The notes below the pieces were generated by a model. The model was not told where the DNA came from and made no database searches. It saw only the letters and a list, made by a program, of their open reading frames with translations. From Pseudomonas protegens (lineage in GTDB: Bacteria > Pseudomonadota > Gammaproteobacteria > Pseudomonadales > Pseudomonadaceae), in contig NZ_CP060201.1 of NCBI RefSeq assembly GCF_013407925.2, positions 6,754,520 through 6,818,519 on the forward strand: a DNA stretch of 64,000 nt. Reading direction: 5' to 3'. Positions 1 to 9,542 of the stretch are shown here, piece after piece. Numbering within the stretch: position 1 is the first letter of the stretch; each line of letters starts with the position of its first letter. A program made the position numbers and the translations under genes.

Positions 1-549
1 GCGGCGCAGGCCCCGTTCGGTCAGCGCCCGGGGGAGCCCATAGTCGGTTTCCAGGGGGTCGAGGGTGCTGTGGAACGCGGTGTCGAAGCAGGCGAACTGC
101 AGCAGGCCCGGGTGTTCACCGGCCAGGTAGCTGATCGGCGCCAGGCACCTGGCTTGATGCAGTGGCGCCATGGGCACCCGCGCTTGCATCTGTGCCATCA
201 GTTGCGGGTCGATACGCCGGACGACCTCGGTGCATGTCCCGCCGTGTACCACCCGATGAACTGCGGCACGGATTGTTCCGTGGCAATGGCGTTCGATCCA
301 GTCCATCAGATTGAACAAGGTCACGCTTGACGATGAGGCATCGTTGCGTGGCCATTGCTCTTCCTGCTGCCTGGGAACCCCGCTGTGGCGGAAGATCAGG
401 TGTTCGGTGTCGTGCTGCACATTGAACGTACCGTTTCCCAGGCATTGCGGTTCGCCCTCGGCATCCACAGTCGTGTGGTACAGCGAGAACTTGATCCCTG
501 AAGACCCTGCATTCAGGACCAACAGCACAGGGCGTGAATCGTCAGTCAT
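1..549 (-). CDS. ackA: Acetate kinase, N-terminal part (gene runs off the window)
   Basis: Interconverts acetate plus ATP and acetyl phosphate, a cytoplasmic step that yields ATP during pyruvate or arginine-linked fermentation. The first 183 codons are present; the family is about 400 residues, so the C-terminal half lies beyond position 1. The frame opens with MTDDSRPVLLVLNAGSSGIK, the acetate-kinase N-terminal signature with GSSG where GSSS is usual. HRVVHGG, VPMAPLHQ and FDTAFH follow in the expected order, and the last visible residues, ERGLRR, lead into the usual YGFHG. The ATG at 549 follows a strong GGAGGAAGG ribosome site. An FNR-box-like palindrome lies about 110 bp upstream, consistent with low-oxygen induction. 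Family identity is secure; regulation is inferred. Confidence 0.93.
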   Translation of the reverse strand, partial: MTDDSRPVLLVLNAGSSGIKFSLYHTTVDAEGEPQCLGNGTFNVQHDTEHLIFRHSGVPRQQEEQWPRNDASSSSVTLFNLMDWIERHCHGTIRAAVHRVVHGGTCTEVVRRIDPQLMAQMQARVPMAPLHQARCLAPISYLAGEHPGLLQFACFDTAFHSTLDPLETDYGLPRALTERGLRR

Positions 550-651
550 GAAGCCTTCCTCCCAGAATGAGCCGCGATGCTTCTTCCCTATGCCGGGTAC
601 TGACACCGTTGAGTCCAGCGCCCGTCAGTCTGGGCGCCGCTGAGTCGAACG

Positions 652-669
652 TTCTGATCTGGATCAGAA
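652..669. promoter_or_regulatory. FNR/Anr-box-like palindrome upstream of ackA
   Basis: TTCTGATCTGGATCAGAA is a perfect 8-bp inverted repeat around a 2-bp centre. Its 14-bp core, CTGATCTGGATCAG, differs from the FNR/Anr consensus TTGAT-N4-ATCAA only at the two outermost bases. It is centred about 110 bp before the ackA ATG, and the same 14-mer recurs at 35478-35491. Binding is inferred. Confidence 0.6.
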
Positions 670-703
670 AGCACCGACCTGCACGGGCAAAAAAATCCCG
701 ACG

Positions 704-1714
704 TTACTCACGGCGCACCAGCCAGAGCCCCGGCAACATCGGCAGCCAGAACGTCAGGCCGCGAAACAGCAGCGTGGCCGACAGCGCGACCGCAAGATCC
801 ACCCCGACCCAGCGCAAACTCACCACCGCCGCCGCTTCGAAGGCGCCCAGTCCACCCGGGACCAGGCCGACGCTGCGCAACATGCTGGCGAGCATGAACC
901 CGGCAAACAGCCCCACCGGGTTGGCCAATACCCCCAATGCCAGCACCAGCAGCCAGAATGTCGCACTGTCGAGCAGGATGATCGCCAGTTCGAGCAAGGT
1001 GACACGCCCCAACAACCCGCGACTGCCAACCAGTTGCTTGTCCGCGCCGGTGATCAGGGAAATGCCTTTGCGGATAATGGCGAAACCCTGTCCCGGCACA
1101 TGGGCCGCGAGTCGGCCATTGCCGACCAATTTGGGGGCCAGCACCGCCAGCGCCAGGCTGACCGCGATAAACGCCAGGCACAGCGTCGTTATGGTGGTCG
1201 TTGCATGCCCCTGGAACATCAACACCAGCAAGGCCACGCCGACAGAGAGCACGTAAGCCAGGAAGTAGCCGGAGAGATCCAGCACCAGGCATGCCAGGAC
1301 CACGGGTTTGGTAAAACCCTGGCGCATGAATGAAGCCACCACGGCAAACGCTCCACTGATCCCGGAAGACGGCAGCGCCTGATCGACGAACAGTTTCATC
1401 AGGCTCAATTTCGCCGCTTTCCAGAGCGAAAGGTGCTGGTTTCCGGCCATCAGCACGCTGCGAAAAATCTGCCCCTGGGCGACATAAGTCAGGATCTGCG
1501 CCAGTACCGCCGCAGCGAACCATAGCGGCTGGATCTGGGGCAGCAAGGCAGCGAAGGATTCGGCGTCGGAAAAGTGCAGCGCCAGTCCAATCACCGCTGC
1601 CAGCATTGCCGCGCCCAGCAACCAGGTCGCCCAGAGGACGGAAGCACTGTGATGCATCACCTCATCGACTGCCGAAGCAGGGATCGAGTCTGGCGTTTCG
1701 GGGGTTACCGACAT
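704..1714 (-). CDS. YbhN/UPF0104-type integral membrane protein
   Basis: A 336-residue inner-membrane protein with about eight hydrophobic helices. It belongs to the lysylphosphatidylglycerol synthase transmembrane-region family (COG0392), whose members lack the aminoacyl-transferase domain and have no settled activity. Family-like features are the conserved membrane stretch SLMKLFVDQALPSSGISGAF and the late VGLVPGGLGAFEAAAV segment. The ATG at 1714 is preferred over an upstream in-frame start because AGAGG stands 6 bases before it. It lies downstream of the KaiC/kinase operon on the same strand, with about 60 bp between. A role in lipid transport or envelope stress is only a guess from the family. 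Confidence 0.8.
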   Translation of the reverse strand: MSVTPETPDSIPASAVDEVMHHSASVLWATWLLGAAMLAAVIGLALHFSDAESFAALLPQIQPLWFAAAVLAQILTYVAQGQIFRSVLMAGNQHLSLWKAAKLSLMKLFVDQALPSSGISGAFAVVASFMRQGFTKPVVLACLVLDLSGYFLAYVLSVGVALLVLMFQGHATTTITTLCLAFIAVSLALAVLAPKLVGNGRLAAHVPGQGFAIIRKGISLITGADKQLVGSRGLLGRVTLLELAIILLDSATFWLLVLALGVLANPVGLFAGFMLASMLRSVGLVPGGLGAFEAAAVVSLRWVGVDLAVALSATLLFRGLTFWLPMLPGLWLVRRE

Positions 1715-1775
1715 GTTGAGCCTCTGGCTGATCCAGATACCAATAGGGTTGGCGCCAAAGCGCCCCAAGCCGCGG

Positions 1776-2800
1776 TCAAGGGGGGAGCAGCGGTAACCTC
1801 ACGACGAACCGACTGCCTTTACCGCTGCCCTCGCTCATGCCCTTCACCGTACCGCCATGGGCTTCAACCAGCTCGCGCACCACCGTCAGGCCAATGCCCA
1901 GGCCGGCGCCGTTGAAACCTATGGCTTGAGCGTCCTGAATGAAGGGTTCGAAGACGAACGGCAGCGCTTGGGCGGAGATGCCAATCCCGTTATCACACAC
2001 CGTCAGTTGCACGACCTCGCCCTGGATGATGACCGAGAGCTCCACCCTGCCCTCGGCCGGGGTGTATTTGGCGGCATTGCCCAGCAGGTTGCCGAGGATC
2101 TGCTTGAGCCGGATCGGGTCGCCCTCCAGCATCAGCGGGGCGTCCGGCCGTTCGCTGCTGAAGTGCAAATGCCGGGTATTCATCGCCGGCCTGCACGTCT
2201 CGATGGCGTCATCGATGATTGCCCGCAGGTCCAGCACGCGGCGGTCAGGTGCAACTTGCCGGTGCTGACACGAGAAACGTCGAGCAGGTCCTCCACCAGC
2301 CGCGACAACTGCTGCACCTGGCCTTCGATCAGGGCCTGCATGCGCGGCAGTTCTTCGCTGGGCACCCGGGCCAGGCGCCCGGCAATCATGCTGATGGGGG
2401 TCAAGGGGTTGCGCAGTTCGTGGGCGACCAGCACCAGGATGTGCCGCTGTTGCTCAAGCAACTGTTCGGCTGCGGCTTGCAGGTGCTGGGCGCTGAGCGC
2501 GGCGAGCACCAATTGCTCATTGGCTTCGCGCATATCCAGGTTCAACTGCTGTTCATCCTGGGTCAGCTGCAGCGCCTCGGCGTTGGACTGGGCCAGCAGG
2601 ATGGCCTGCACCAACTGTTGATTGGCTTCGATCAGTTGTTCGACGTACTGGCTGTCGACGACCCGGGTGTTGGCTTCACCCAGTTCCTTTTGCAATGCGG
2701 CCAATACCGCGCGCGCCTGGACGATCTTCTGCCCGAGCAGGAACAGTTCGGCTGCAGCAGTGGCCATGGTTTGATCGGTCTTGCCTGCGCCCTCGTTCAT
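1776..2800 (-). pseudogene. Sensor histidine kinase interrupted by a one-base frameshift
   Basis: A soluble histidine kinase of about 341 residues if the frame is restored. Residues 1-115 are Gln/Leu-rich, probably coiled coil. The HisKA domain carries the phosphoacceptor in VAHELRNPLTPI, followed by a HATPase_c domain with NLLGNAAKYTP (N box), VCDNGIGI (G1) and GAGLGIGLTVV (G2). The frame breaks at about 2243: the front reads to STGKLHLT and then to nonsense ending at 2180, whereas RRVLDLRAIIDDAIETCRP continues in the next frame. A single missing C in the run encoding T-R would explain it. No transmembrane segment or PAS domain is visible. It is the last gene of the KaiC operon, 10 bp after kaiC. 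It could be a true mutation, a sequence error or, less likely, programmed slippage. Confidence 0.82.
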
Positions 2801-2810
2801 GATGGTTTAC

Positions 2811-4271
2811 TCAGCCCCCTTCCGGGAGCGGACGTTGCCGGGTCGGACGGCCACCGAGCAGGCCTTCCTGACCCGCCAGCATGGCGCCGATCTGCAAGCC
2901 GTCATCGTCAATGCGGTACAGGCGCAGTTCATCGCTGTGGGCGCTGGCCCGGACCTTGACCACGGCCATGATGCGCTGCAAGCGGCTTTCGACCTCGATG
3001 TAGCGCTGGACGATGATGGCATCGGTGAGAAAGGCCGTGCCGTATGGGCTGAAACGCAGGTCGGTGTAGCGGTCCTCCAGCTCCGAGGTCATCAGGACCG
3101 TGACGCCGACACCTGTCAGCGCACTGACCATCCGCGCCAGCGACTCGCGAAAGTCCTCGCGGAAGGTCGGGGCCAGGGCCAACTCGAAGCCCGAGAGCGA
3201 ATCGATGACCACCCGGCTGGCCTTGAGCCGGGTGATCTCGGCCAGCAGCAGATGGACGATCTCGTCGATCGACAAATCTGGGGCGCGACTGTCCACCAGG
3301 CTCACCTGGCCGTTCTGGATCAGCCCCGCCAGGGTCGGGTTCTGCGAATGATTGGGCCGCTGCTCGAACAGCGCGATCACTCCGGTTTCGCCGTTGCGCG
3401 CGCCTTCGGCGAGAAAGGTCGCCGCCAGGATGCTCTTGCCCGAACCCGACGGCCCCGCTACCAGCAGTGAATAACCCCGCGGCAACCCGCCCCCGAGCAT
3501 CTCGTCGAGGCGTGGCACGCCCATTTTCAGACGCTCGATGGGCAGCGGCAGCCGGGTTTCATCGCCGCGCACGGCGGCCGGCGCGAACACCCGGACCCCC
3601 GAGGTGGCAATGCGGAACGTGTGCAACCCCGGCAGCGTGGGTTGGCCGCGCATCTTCATGATTTCCATCTTGCGCACCATGGAGTTGCGCTGGACGCTCT
3701 GGCGCAGCCAGATCAAGCCGTCGGCCACGGTGAATACCGGGTTGGTGTCGGTTTCAGTGAAGTATTCGCCGATCAGGAAGGTGGTCGCCTGCCAGGTGGT
3801 CATCAGCATGCCCAACTGCTGGACGAACAGCGGCAGGTTGTTGTTGGGCGCGTTCTGGCTCTGACTGGCCAGCACCACCGAACGGAAGGAATCGACAAAC
3901 ACCAGGGCCGGGGAATGGGCCTCCACCTCACTGACGATCCGGCGCAGCACCTGATCAAGATCACCGGCCTGGGTGTCATCGGCCAGGTTGATATAGCGAA
4001 TCGAGTGGTTGATCGCGTCACTGTCGAAAAAATCGAACTGCTGCTGATACCTGAGCATCTTCAGCGGCGGCTCTCCGAGCACGGTAAAGAACAGCGCCGG
4101 ACGCTCGGGCGTGGCCAGGGCGAACATCATCTGATGCGCCAGGGTGGTTTTGCCGCAGCCCGGGGGGCCGGCGATCAGGTTGAAGGAAAACTCCGGCAAT
4201 CCTCCGCCTAGCACCTCGTCCAGCCCGGGCACGCCGGTGGCCAGGCGGTTGATCGTCACTTTGCTGCTCAT
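2811..4271 (-). CDS. KaiC-like double-domain RecA-fold ATPase
   Basis: A 486-residue cytoplasmic protein with two KaiC domains in tandem, the length and layout of cyanobacterial KaiC. Walker A motifs are GPPGCGKT (about residues 35-42) and GPSGSGKS (about 273-280), each preceded by the KaiC-type GVPGLDEVLGGGLP or GVPRLDEMLGGGLP. The C-terminal part contains TDAIIVQRYIEVESRLQRI and KVRASAHSDELR, matching the end of the CII domain. The positions of the cyanobacterial autophosphorylated Ser431/Thr432 appear to be Ala and Phe. No kaiA or kaiB is nearby. The start at 4271 overlaps the stop of the upstream gene as ATGA, implying coupled translation. In non-cyanobacteria such proteins are linked to stress tolerance rather than a proven clock; the role here is unknown. 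Confidence 0.9.
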   Translation of the reverse strand: MSSKVTINRLATGVPGLDEVLGGGLPEFSFNLIAGPPGCGKTTLAHQMMFALATPERPALFFTVLGEPPLKMLRYQQQFDFFDSDAINHSIRYINLADDTQAGDLDQVLRRIVSEVEAHSPALVFVDSFRSVVLASQSQNAPNNNLPLFVQQLGMLMTTWQATTFLIGEYFTETDTNPVFTVADGLIWLRQSVQRNSMVRKMEIMKMRGQPTLPGLHTFRIATSGVRVFAPAAVRGDETRLPLPIERLKMGVPRLDEMLGGGLPRGYSLLVAGPSGSGKSILAATFLAEGARNGETGVIALFEQRPNHSQNPTLAGLIQNGQVSLVDSRAPDLSIDEIVHLLLAEITRLKASRVVIDSLSGFELALAPTFREDFRESLARMVSALTGVGVTVLMTSELEDRYTDLRFSPYGTAFLTDAIIVQRYIEVESRLQRIMAVVKVRASAHSDELRLYRIDDDGLQIGAMLAGQEGLLGGRPTRQRPLPEGG

Positions 4272-4702
4272 GGCGTAGTTTCCTGCGAAGGGGCGGCGCT
4301 GGAGGAAGGACTCCACACGCCATTGAGCAAACGCGCGGTCAGCGAGGGGCCGATCAGCGTGGTCAGCAATTGATAGAAGGTGGTGAGCATGACTTCACCG
4401 AAAAACAAGGCATCGGCCTGGCTTTGTTCGATGAGCACTGACTTGAGGGCGTCGAAATCCAGACCGTCCTGCAAGCCGTCATAGGTGCCGCGCAAACGCA
4501 GGTGTCCGGCACTGCACAGTTGCAGGCTGCGACGGTAGAGCGCGACAACCCCCTGCTGGCCGATGATCGGCGTCAGAGCGTTGTTCATGCGTTGCAACGT
4601 CGTGACGATCGCCTGGGCGACGCTTGCGATGTCAGCGTCGGGGCCAGCACTCTGCGCCAGAGAAGCTACGATCTGGCGGCTCTCTTCGCTTGGCGTGGAC
4701 AT
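4268..4702 (-). CDS. Unknown protein, first gene of the KaiC/kinase operon
   Basis: A 144-residue soluble, mainly helical protein that I do not recognise. It begins MSTPSEESRQIVASLAQSAG and contains a hydrophobic helical core (LTPIIGQQGVVALYRRSLQL and FFGEVMLTTFYQLLTTLIG). There is no signal peptide, cysteine motif or HTH. Its stop overlaps the kaiC-like start by four bases, so the two are probably made in fixed ratio. With the ATPase and histidine kinase behind it, it could be an adaptor or sensor feeding the KaiC-like protein; this is inferred from position only. Confidence 0.75.
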   Translation of the reverse strand: MSTPSEESRQIVASLAQSAGPDADIASVAQAIVTTLQRMNNALTPIIGQQGVVALYRRSLQLCSAGHLRLRGTYDGLQDGLDFDALKSVLIEQSQADALFFGEVMLTTFYQLLTTLIGPSLTARLLNGVWSPSSSAAPSQETTP

Positions 4703-4795
4703 GGGGGCGCTGATGGTGGGTGGGTGGATTTTGATAGTACACCCTAAGGCGATGCGTAGAAGCCCTATCGGTTCAGTGCCGCCCCCTGCCCTGGA

Positions 4796-5884
4796 TTAAC
4801 TCGACACAGGCTTGATTTTTCTCAAGTGCGATCTCCCGGCTGAGCATTCTATTGAGCCTGCCTGCACATCATGAAAGGGTGCGGCAAGCCGCAAGGCTGC
4901 ATCGGGCACCAGCACCGCCGCGCCTTCGAAGGCGCCTGCGCGCAAATCCTCAAGGGCCTGATTGGCCTGGGTCAGGGGGTACAGCGTGGTGTGAGTGACC
5001 ACGCCGATTTGCGCCGCCAGGCGCAAAAAATCGATGCCGTCCTGACGCGTCAGGTTGGCCACGGAAACCAGCGCGCGCTCCCCCCATAACAAATCGTAGG
5101 CAAATGCCGGAATTCGGCTCATGTGGATACCGGCGCAGACCACCCGCCCACCTTTGCGTACCGCCTGCAAAGCCTTTGGCACCAGCGCGCCATCCGGCGC
5201 GAAGATGATTGCCACGTCCAGTGGCTCAGGTGGCAGCAGGTTGGAGTCGCCGGCCCAGGTGGCGCCCAACTGCCGGGCAAACGTCTGGGTCGCGGTATCG
5301 CGCGCACGGGTAAAGGCAAATACCGACCGACCCTGCCAGAGCGCGACCTGGGCCACGATATGCGCGGCGGCACCAAAGCCATAAAGCCCCAGCCGTTGGC
5401 CTTCGCCACCGATCAGTAACGCTCGCCAACCGATCAAGCCGGCACACAGCAAGGGGGCCAGCGAGGCATCGCTGCCCTGCTCACCCAAGGCAAAGACATA
5501 GGCGGCATCGGCAATCATCGAGGTGGCAAAACCGCCGTCACGGGTGTAGCCCGTAAACCGTGGCTGATCGCACAGATTCTCTCGCTGGGCGAGGCAGTAC
5601 GAACACCGGCCGCAGGTGTGCCCCAGCCAAGGGACGCCTACCCGCTCGCCCAGGCCGAACCCGACGACGCCCGCACCGATGGCGTCGATCCGGCCAACCA
5701 CTTCATGCCCGGGAATGATGGGCACCTGCGGGTCTGCCAGCTCGCCGTCGAGCACATGCAAGTCGGTCCTGCACACGCCGCAGGCCGTGACCCTGATCCG
5801 CACCTCGCCTGGCCCCGGCTGCCGATCAGGTAACTCGGTCCATTGCAGTGCACTGCCTATGCGGCTCAACACCATCGCGTGCAT
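4796..5884 (-). CDS. Zinc-dependent alcohol dehydrogenase
   Basis: A 362-residue medium-chain dehydrogenase/reductase that oxidises alcohols or reduces aldehydes with NAD(P). The catalytic zinc site is visible as [13 protein letters not shown] and [12 protein letters not shown]. Four structural-zinc cysteines lie in [15 protein letters not shown], and a Rossmann-fold segment [15 protein letters not shown] replaces the more usual GxGGLGH. The ATG at 5884 has AGGAG 6 bases upstream; the frame stays open for 53 codons before it, but those overlap the preceding gene's end without a ribosome site. It is next to NAD(P)HX repair and near acetate kinase and an aldehyde dehydrogenase, which suits an ethanol/acetaldehyde/acetate fermentation set. 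Substrate is not determined. Confidence 0.9.
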   Translation of the reverse strand: MHAMVLSRIGSALQWTELPDRQPGPGEVRIRVTACGVCRTDLHVLDGELADPQVPIIPGHEVVGRIDAIGAGVVGFGLGERVGVPWLGHTCGRCSYCLAQRENLCDQPRFTGYTRDGGFATSMIADAAYVFALGEQGSDASLAPLLCAGLIGWRALLIGGEGQRLGLYGFGAAAHIVAQVALWQGRSVFAFTRARDTATQTFARQLGATWAGDSNLLPPEPLDVAIIFAPDGALVPKALQAVRKGGRVVCAGIHMSRIPAFAYDLLWGERALVSVANLTRQDGIDFLRLAAQIGVVTHTTLYPLTQANQALEDLRAGAFEGAAVLVPDAALRLAAPFHDVQAGSIECSAGRSHLRKIKPVSS

Positions 5885-5921
5885 GACAATCTCCTTCGAT
5901 GCCGCCAGAAGTGGCCCGTGC

Positions 5922-7409
5922 TCAACCTTGTAGCTGGCGTAACACCGTCGGTAGCAGGTCTGGCAAGTCTTCAGCGAGCAATCCGGGGCCGAAAGCCGCG
6001 GCCGCGGCTCCGTGCAGCCAGACCGCCGCGGCCGCACTGTCATAGGCCGACATGCCCTGGGCCAGCAAGCCGAGGATGATGCCGCTCAGGACATCGCCCG
6101 CGCCGGCGGTGGCCAGGCTGGCCGGGGCATTGCTGTTGATCACGGCCCGGCCATCGGGCGCGGCGATCACCGTGTCGCTGCCCTTGAGCACCACCACCGC
6201 GCCGCAACGCCGGGCGGCGGCTCGGGCGCGGGTCAGCTTGTCGCCTTCGAGGTCGAAAATCCGCCGAAACTCGGCCTCATGCGGCGTCAGCACGCAGGGG
6301 CCATGGATTGCCCGGTCGAGCACCCCGGGGTCATCCTGAAAGACACTCAGGGCGTCGGCGTCCAACACCGTGGGGCGACCGCTGGCCAGCATGGCCAGGA
6401 CCTGGCCGAAGGTTTCTTTGTTGACGCCGGCACCGGGGCCGATCAACCAGGCCGAACAACGACTGCCATTGAGCAAGTGGCCAAAATCCTCCGGCGTCAC
6501 CCAGGGACGGACCATGATGCTGGTCAGCGCCGCGGCGTAAACCGGCAAGGCCATTTCAGGCACCGCAATGGTGGTGAGCCCGGCCCCGGCCCGGGCAGCG
6601 CCTCGGGCCGCCATGCGCGCCGCGCCCGTCATGGGATAGCCGCCAAAGATCAGCGCGTGACCACGGCTGTGCTTATCGGATTCGGCCTTGGTCGAAGGCA
6701 GCTTGGCCAACCACAGCCGCGGATGGTTCTCGAACGCTTGAGGCGTGATGGTGTCCAGCACAGCCTGCGGGGTGCCAATGTCGGCCACCACCACTTCACC
6801 GCACAGGTCACGCCCCGGCAGCAGCAAGTGCCCGGGTTTCTTGCGCACGAAGGTCACCGTGAGCACCGCCGGTACGGCCCCCAGCGCCTCACCGGTGTCG
6901 CCCATCATGCCGCTGGGGGTGTCGATGGCGATGATCGGCACCCGGGCCTGGCTGGCAGCAGCCAAAGTGTCCAGGGCGACGCCTTGCAAGGGCCGACTCA
7001 GGCCCGCACCAAAAAGCCCATCGACGATCAGTTCGGCGCCTTCGAGTACCAAAGGACTCAGGCTGTCGACCTCGTCGCCCCAGCGCTGGGCATGCTGCCG
7101 GGCCTCGCTCTGCAGGCTGAAACGGCTCCCCAGCATGGCCACTTTCACCGGCCAGCCGGCTTCCCGCAGCCGGTACGCGGTGACAAAACCGTCACCGCCG
7201 TTGTTGCCCGGTCCACACAGCACCACCACCGGCCGGGGTGTCCAGCGGCGCTGGATCTCACCGGCCACGGCTGCACCGGCATGGGCCATCAACTCAAAGG
7301 CCGATACGCCGGCCTCGACCGATAAACGGTCGGCCTGCGCCATCTGCAGCACGCTGAGCAAGGCGCTCTGGCAACGGATCAGCGGCCATTGGCCATTTAA
7401 GTTGTTCAT
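5922..7409 (-). CDS. nnr: Bifunctional NAD(P)H-hydrate epimerase / ADP-dependent dehydratase
   Basis: A 495-residue repair enzyme for NADHX and NADPHX, hydrated nicotinamide cofactors formed by heat, acid or GAPDH side reaction. The N-terminal YjeF/NnrE epimerase domain (about 1-220) shows [20 protein letters not shown] and [13 protein letters not shown]. The C-terminal ribokinase-fold NnrD dehydratase (about 225-490) shows [28 protein letters not shown] and [20 protein letters not shown]. The usual pseudomonad nnr lies near miaA/orn, so this may be a second copy tied to the stress island; I cannot see the rest of the genome. Both catalytic domains look intact. Confidence 0.93.
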   Translation of the reverse strand: MNNLNGQWPLIRCQSALLSVLQMAQADRLSVEAGVSAFELMAHAGAAVAGEIQRRWTPRPVVVLCGPGNNGGDGFVTAYRLREAGWPVKVAMLGSRFSLQSEARQHAQRWGDEVDSLSPLVLEGAELIVDGLFGAGLSRPLQGVALDTLAAASQARVPIIAIDTPSGMMGDTGEALGAVPAVLTVTFVRKKPGHLLLPGRDLCGEVVVADIGTPQAVLDTITPQAFENHPRLWLAKLPSTKAESDKHSRGHALIFGGYPMTGAARMAARGAARAGAGLTTIAVPEMALPVYAAALTSIMVRPWVTPEDFGHLLNGSRCSAWLIGPGAGVNKETFGQVLAMLASGRPTVLDADALSVFQDDPGVLDRAIHGPCVLTPHEAEFRRIFDLEGDKLTRARAAARRCGAVVVLKGSDTVIAAPDGRAVINSNAPASLATAGAGDVLSGIILGLLAQGMSAYDSAAAAVWLHGAAAAAFGPGLLAEDLPDLLPTVLRQLQG

Positions 7410-7526
7410 GGGTCGCTCTCTTTCCCGTCGCGCTGAAGTCGATGACCGCTCGTGCGTACCTGGATCTGTCCCGGGCCGGGGACCGCAATGGCGTAGAGAC
7501 GAGCGGACGCCCGGTACAACCCAGAC

Positions 7527-8909
7527 TCACGTTGGCGCGTCGATCGCGAGATAGCGCACCAGTTTCTTGTTGACGAAAGCCTGGATGCCCATGTCTCCCA
7601 ATTCACGCCCGTAGCCGGAGTTCTTGATCCCGCCAAAGGGTAGCTCGGCATCCGACCAATTGATGTTGTTGATGAACATCATGCCGGTCTCGACGCGGCT
7701 GGCGACTCGCAGCCCCCGGCCTACATCCTGGGTAAACACCGAGCCGCCCAGGCCGAAGTCCGAGTCATTGGCCAGGGCGATCGCTTCCTCGACATCCTTG
7801 ACCCGGAAAAACAGGGCAACAGGGCCGAAGAACTCCTCCCGGTACGCCGGATTGTCCGGTGCGATATCGGTGAGGATGGTGGGGCTCATGTAGGAGCCCG
7901 GACAGCGAATGCGCTCGCCACCGAGCAGCACCTTCGCGCCGCTCAATACCGCGGTGTCGACCTGCTCCAGCAGCTGTTGCAGCGCCGACTCGGTCGACAG
8001 CGGGCCCAGGGTGGTCTTTTCGTCCATGGGGTTGCCGGGCTTGAGCGCCGCCAGCGCTGCGCTGAATCGCTCGATGAAGGCATCGGCCACCTGTTCGACC
8101 ACGATGAAGCGCTTGGCGGCGCAACAGGTTTGCCCGCAGTTGTACAGGCGGCCCCAGACCGCCCAGCCCAACGCCAGATCCAGATCGGCGTCCTCCAGGA
8201 CGATAAACGCGTCGCTGCCGCCCAGTTCCATGGACGAGGGCTTGAGCCTGGCCCCGGCCCTTGCCGCCAGGCTGCGCCCGGCGGGCACGCTGCCGGTGAG
8301 GGCAACGCCCTTGACCCGCACATCGTCCACCACCCGGTCCGACTGCTCATGGGAAATCAACAGATTGGTATACAGGCCCTCGGGGGCGCCGGCCTCGCTC
8401 AACAACGCCTCGAAGGCCATCGCACACTGTGGAACACAACCGGCATGCTTGATCACCAGCACATTGCCGGCCATCAGTTGCGGTCCCGCGACTCGCGCCA
8501 ATTGGTAATAGGGAAAATTCCACGGTTCGACGCCGAAAATCACCCCGAGCGGGCTGCTTTCCAGGTGCGCTTCGCCCTGCTGGGGATGCAATTTCTTCCG
8601 GGCCAGAAAGTGTTCGGCGTTCTTGGCGTAGTAGTCCAGGATATCGGCGCTGAAGGTCACTTCACCCCGCGCCTCGCTGATGCGCTTGCCCATCTCCAGG
8701 GTGGCCAGACGGGCCAGGTCCTGCGTCCTGGCACGCATCAGTTCGGCGGCCCTGCCGATGATCACCGCCCGTTTAGCGTAGGAAGTGTGTTTCCAGGTAT
8801 TGAAGCAGCGCGCCGCGGCGGCAAGCTTGTCTTCCAGCTGCCGATCGCTGATCTGCTGGAAACTCTCCAGCAACTGGCCGTCGTAGGGGTTGACGCTGGT
8901 GTACGTCAT
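7527..8909 (-). CDS. NAD(P)-dependent aldehyde dehydrogenase, succinate-semialdehyde type
   Basis: A 460-residue aldehyde dehydrogenase that turns an aldehyde into the acid. The family is shown by GVIFGVEPWNFPYYQLARV (cofactor site), the general base Glu in SSMELGGSDAFIV, the catalytic Cys in NCGQTCCAAKRFIV and the late EEFFGPVALFF. The 460-residue length and the start MTYTSVNPYDGQLLE match the SAD/GabD-like subgroup found in pseudomonads. The ATG at 8909 has AAGG 9 bases upstream and avoids a 41-codon low-quality extension. With the alcohol dehydrogenase it could run ethanol to acetate, or detoxify aldehydes in stress. The substrate cannot be read from sequence. Confidence 0.9.
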   Translation of the reverse strand: MTYTSVNPYDGQLLESFQQISDRQLEDKLAAAARCFNTWKHTSYAKRAVIIGRAAELMRARTQDLARLATLEMGKRISEARGEVTFSADILDYYAKNAEHFLARKKLHPQQGEAHLESSPLGVIFGVEPWNFPYYQLARVAGPQLMAGNVLVIKHAGCVPQCAMAFEALLSEAGAPEGLYTNLLISHEQSDRVVDDVRVKGVALTGSVPAGRSLAARAGARLKPSSMELGGSDAFIVLEDADLDLALGWAVWGRLYNCGQTCCAAKRFIVVEQVADAFIERFSAALAALKPGNPMDEKTTLGPLSTESALQQLLEQVDTAVLSGAKVLLGGERIRCPGSYMSPTILTDIAPDNPAYREEFFGPVALFFRVKDVEEAIALANDSDFGLGGSVFTQDVGRGLRVASRVETGMMFINNINWSDAELPFGGIKNSGYGRELGDMGIQAFVNKKLVRYLAIDAPT

Positions 8910-8967
8910 GATGAGTGCCTTCCGATGAGTCGAGGATTGTCGTCCAGAGAGACTCTGGGGCCGGGAT

Positions 8968-9465
8968 TTACGCGCTGTGGCTAGCGTCCTTGAGTACCGA
9001 GCGCACCGTATCGATGTCTTCGCTGCTGCCATGCACCATCAGCAAGTACTCGTCGGCCTTGAGGGCCGTTTCATATTTGATGACCTGATCCTTGTTCACG
9101 CCCATGTTGAGCAGTGCCGCACCCAGAGCGGATACGCCGCCGACAAGCACCGCCCCTTCCAGCGCGCTGACCAGCATGGCCACCACCGGCCCGGCCAGGG
9201 CCACCAGCCCGAGCCCCGGCAGAAAGAAAAACGCCGGGGTGATCAGCAGCCCCCAGACCGTGCCCCAGAGCGCGCCTATTGCCCCCCAGGACTTGACCTT
9301 GTCGCCCAGTCGGTAGAAACCGATGGGGTGTTCCTCGGTGTGATAGCCCTTGCCCACCAGTGAGAGTTTCTTGACATCAAAGTCCACCTGGCTGAGGGCC
9401 CGTATGGCGCTTTCGGCCTCGGCATGGGTCTTGAAGACGTAGAAGTCGGATCGATTGAGGGTCAT
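8968..9465 (-). CDS. YflT-like general-stress membrane protein with glycine-rich hairpin
   Basis: A 165-residue protein. An N-terminal alpha/beta domain (FYVFKTHAEAESAIRALSQV, then DFDVKKLSLVGKGYHTEEHP) is like the heat-induced YflT/general stress 17M domain. Two glycine-rich hydrophobic segments follow (WGAIGALWGTVWGLLITPAFFFLPGLG and LVGGVSALGAALLN), then a C-terminal domain ending in ADEYLLMVHGSSEDI. This layout is common near BON-domain stress proteins in pseudomonads. I chose the ATG at 9465; a GTG five codons upstream is also possible. Function is unknown; envelope-stress involvement is inferred from neighbours. Confidence 0.75.
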   Translation of the reverse strand: MTLNRSDFYVFKTHAEAESAIRALSQVDFDVKKLSLVGKGYHTEEHPIGFYRLGDKVKSWGAIGALWGTVWGLLITPAFFFLPGLGLVALAGPVVAMLVSALEGAVLVGGVSALGAALLNMGVNKDQVIKYETALKADEYLLMVHGSSEDIDTVRSVLKDASHSA

Positions 9466-9542
9466 GGTCACGGCCTGCACTGGCTGAGGTATCGGTGAAG
9501 GGGCTCCGGCAGATGCATCACCGGCCGGGCCACTGACGTGGT

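Noticed and set aside
4703..4795. TTGATAGTACACC as an FNR box before the KaiC operon
   Set aside because: Only the left half-site matches; the right half has no ATCAA-like sequence.
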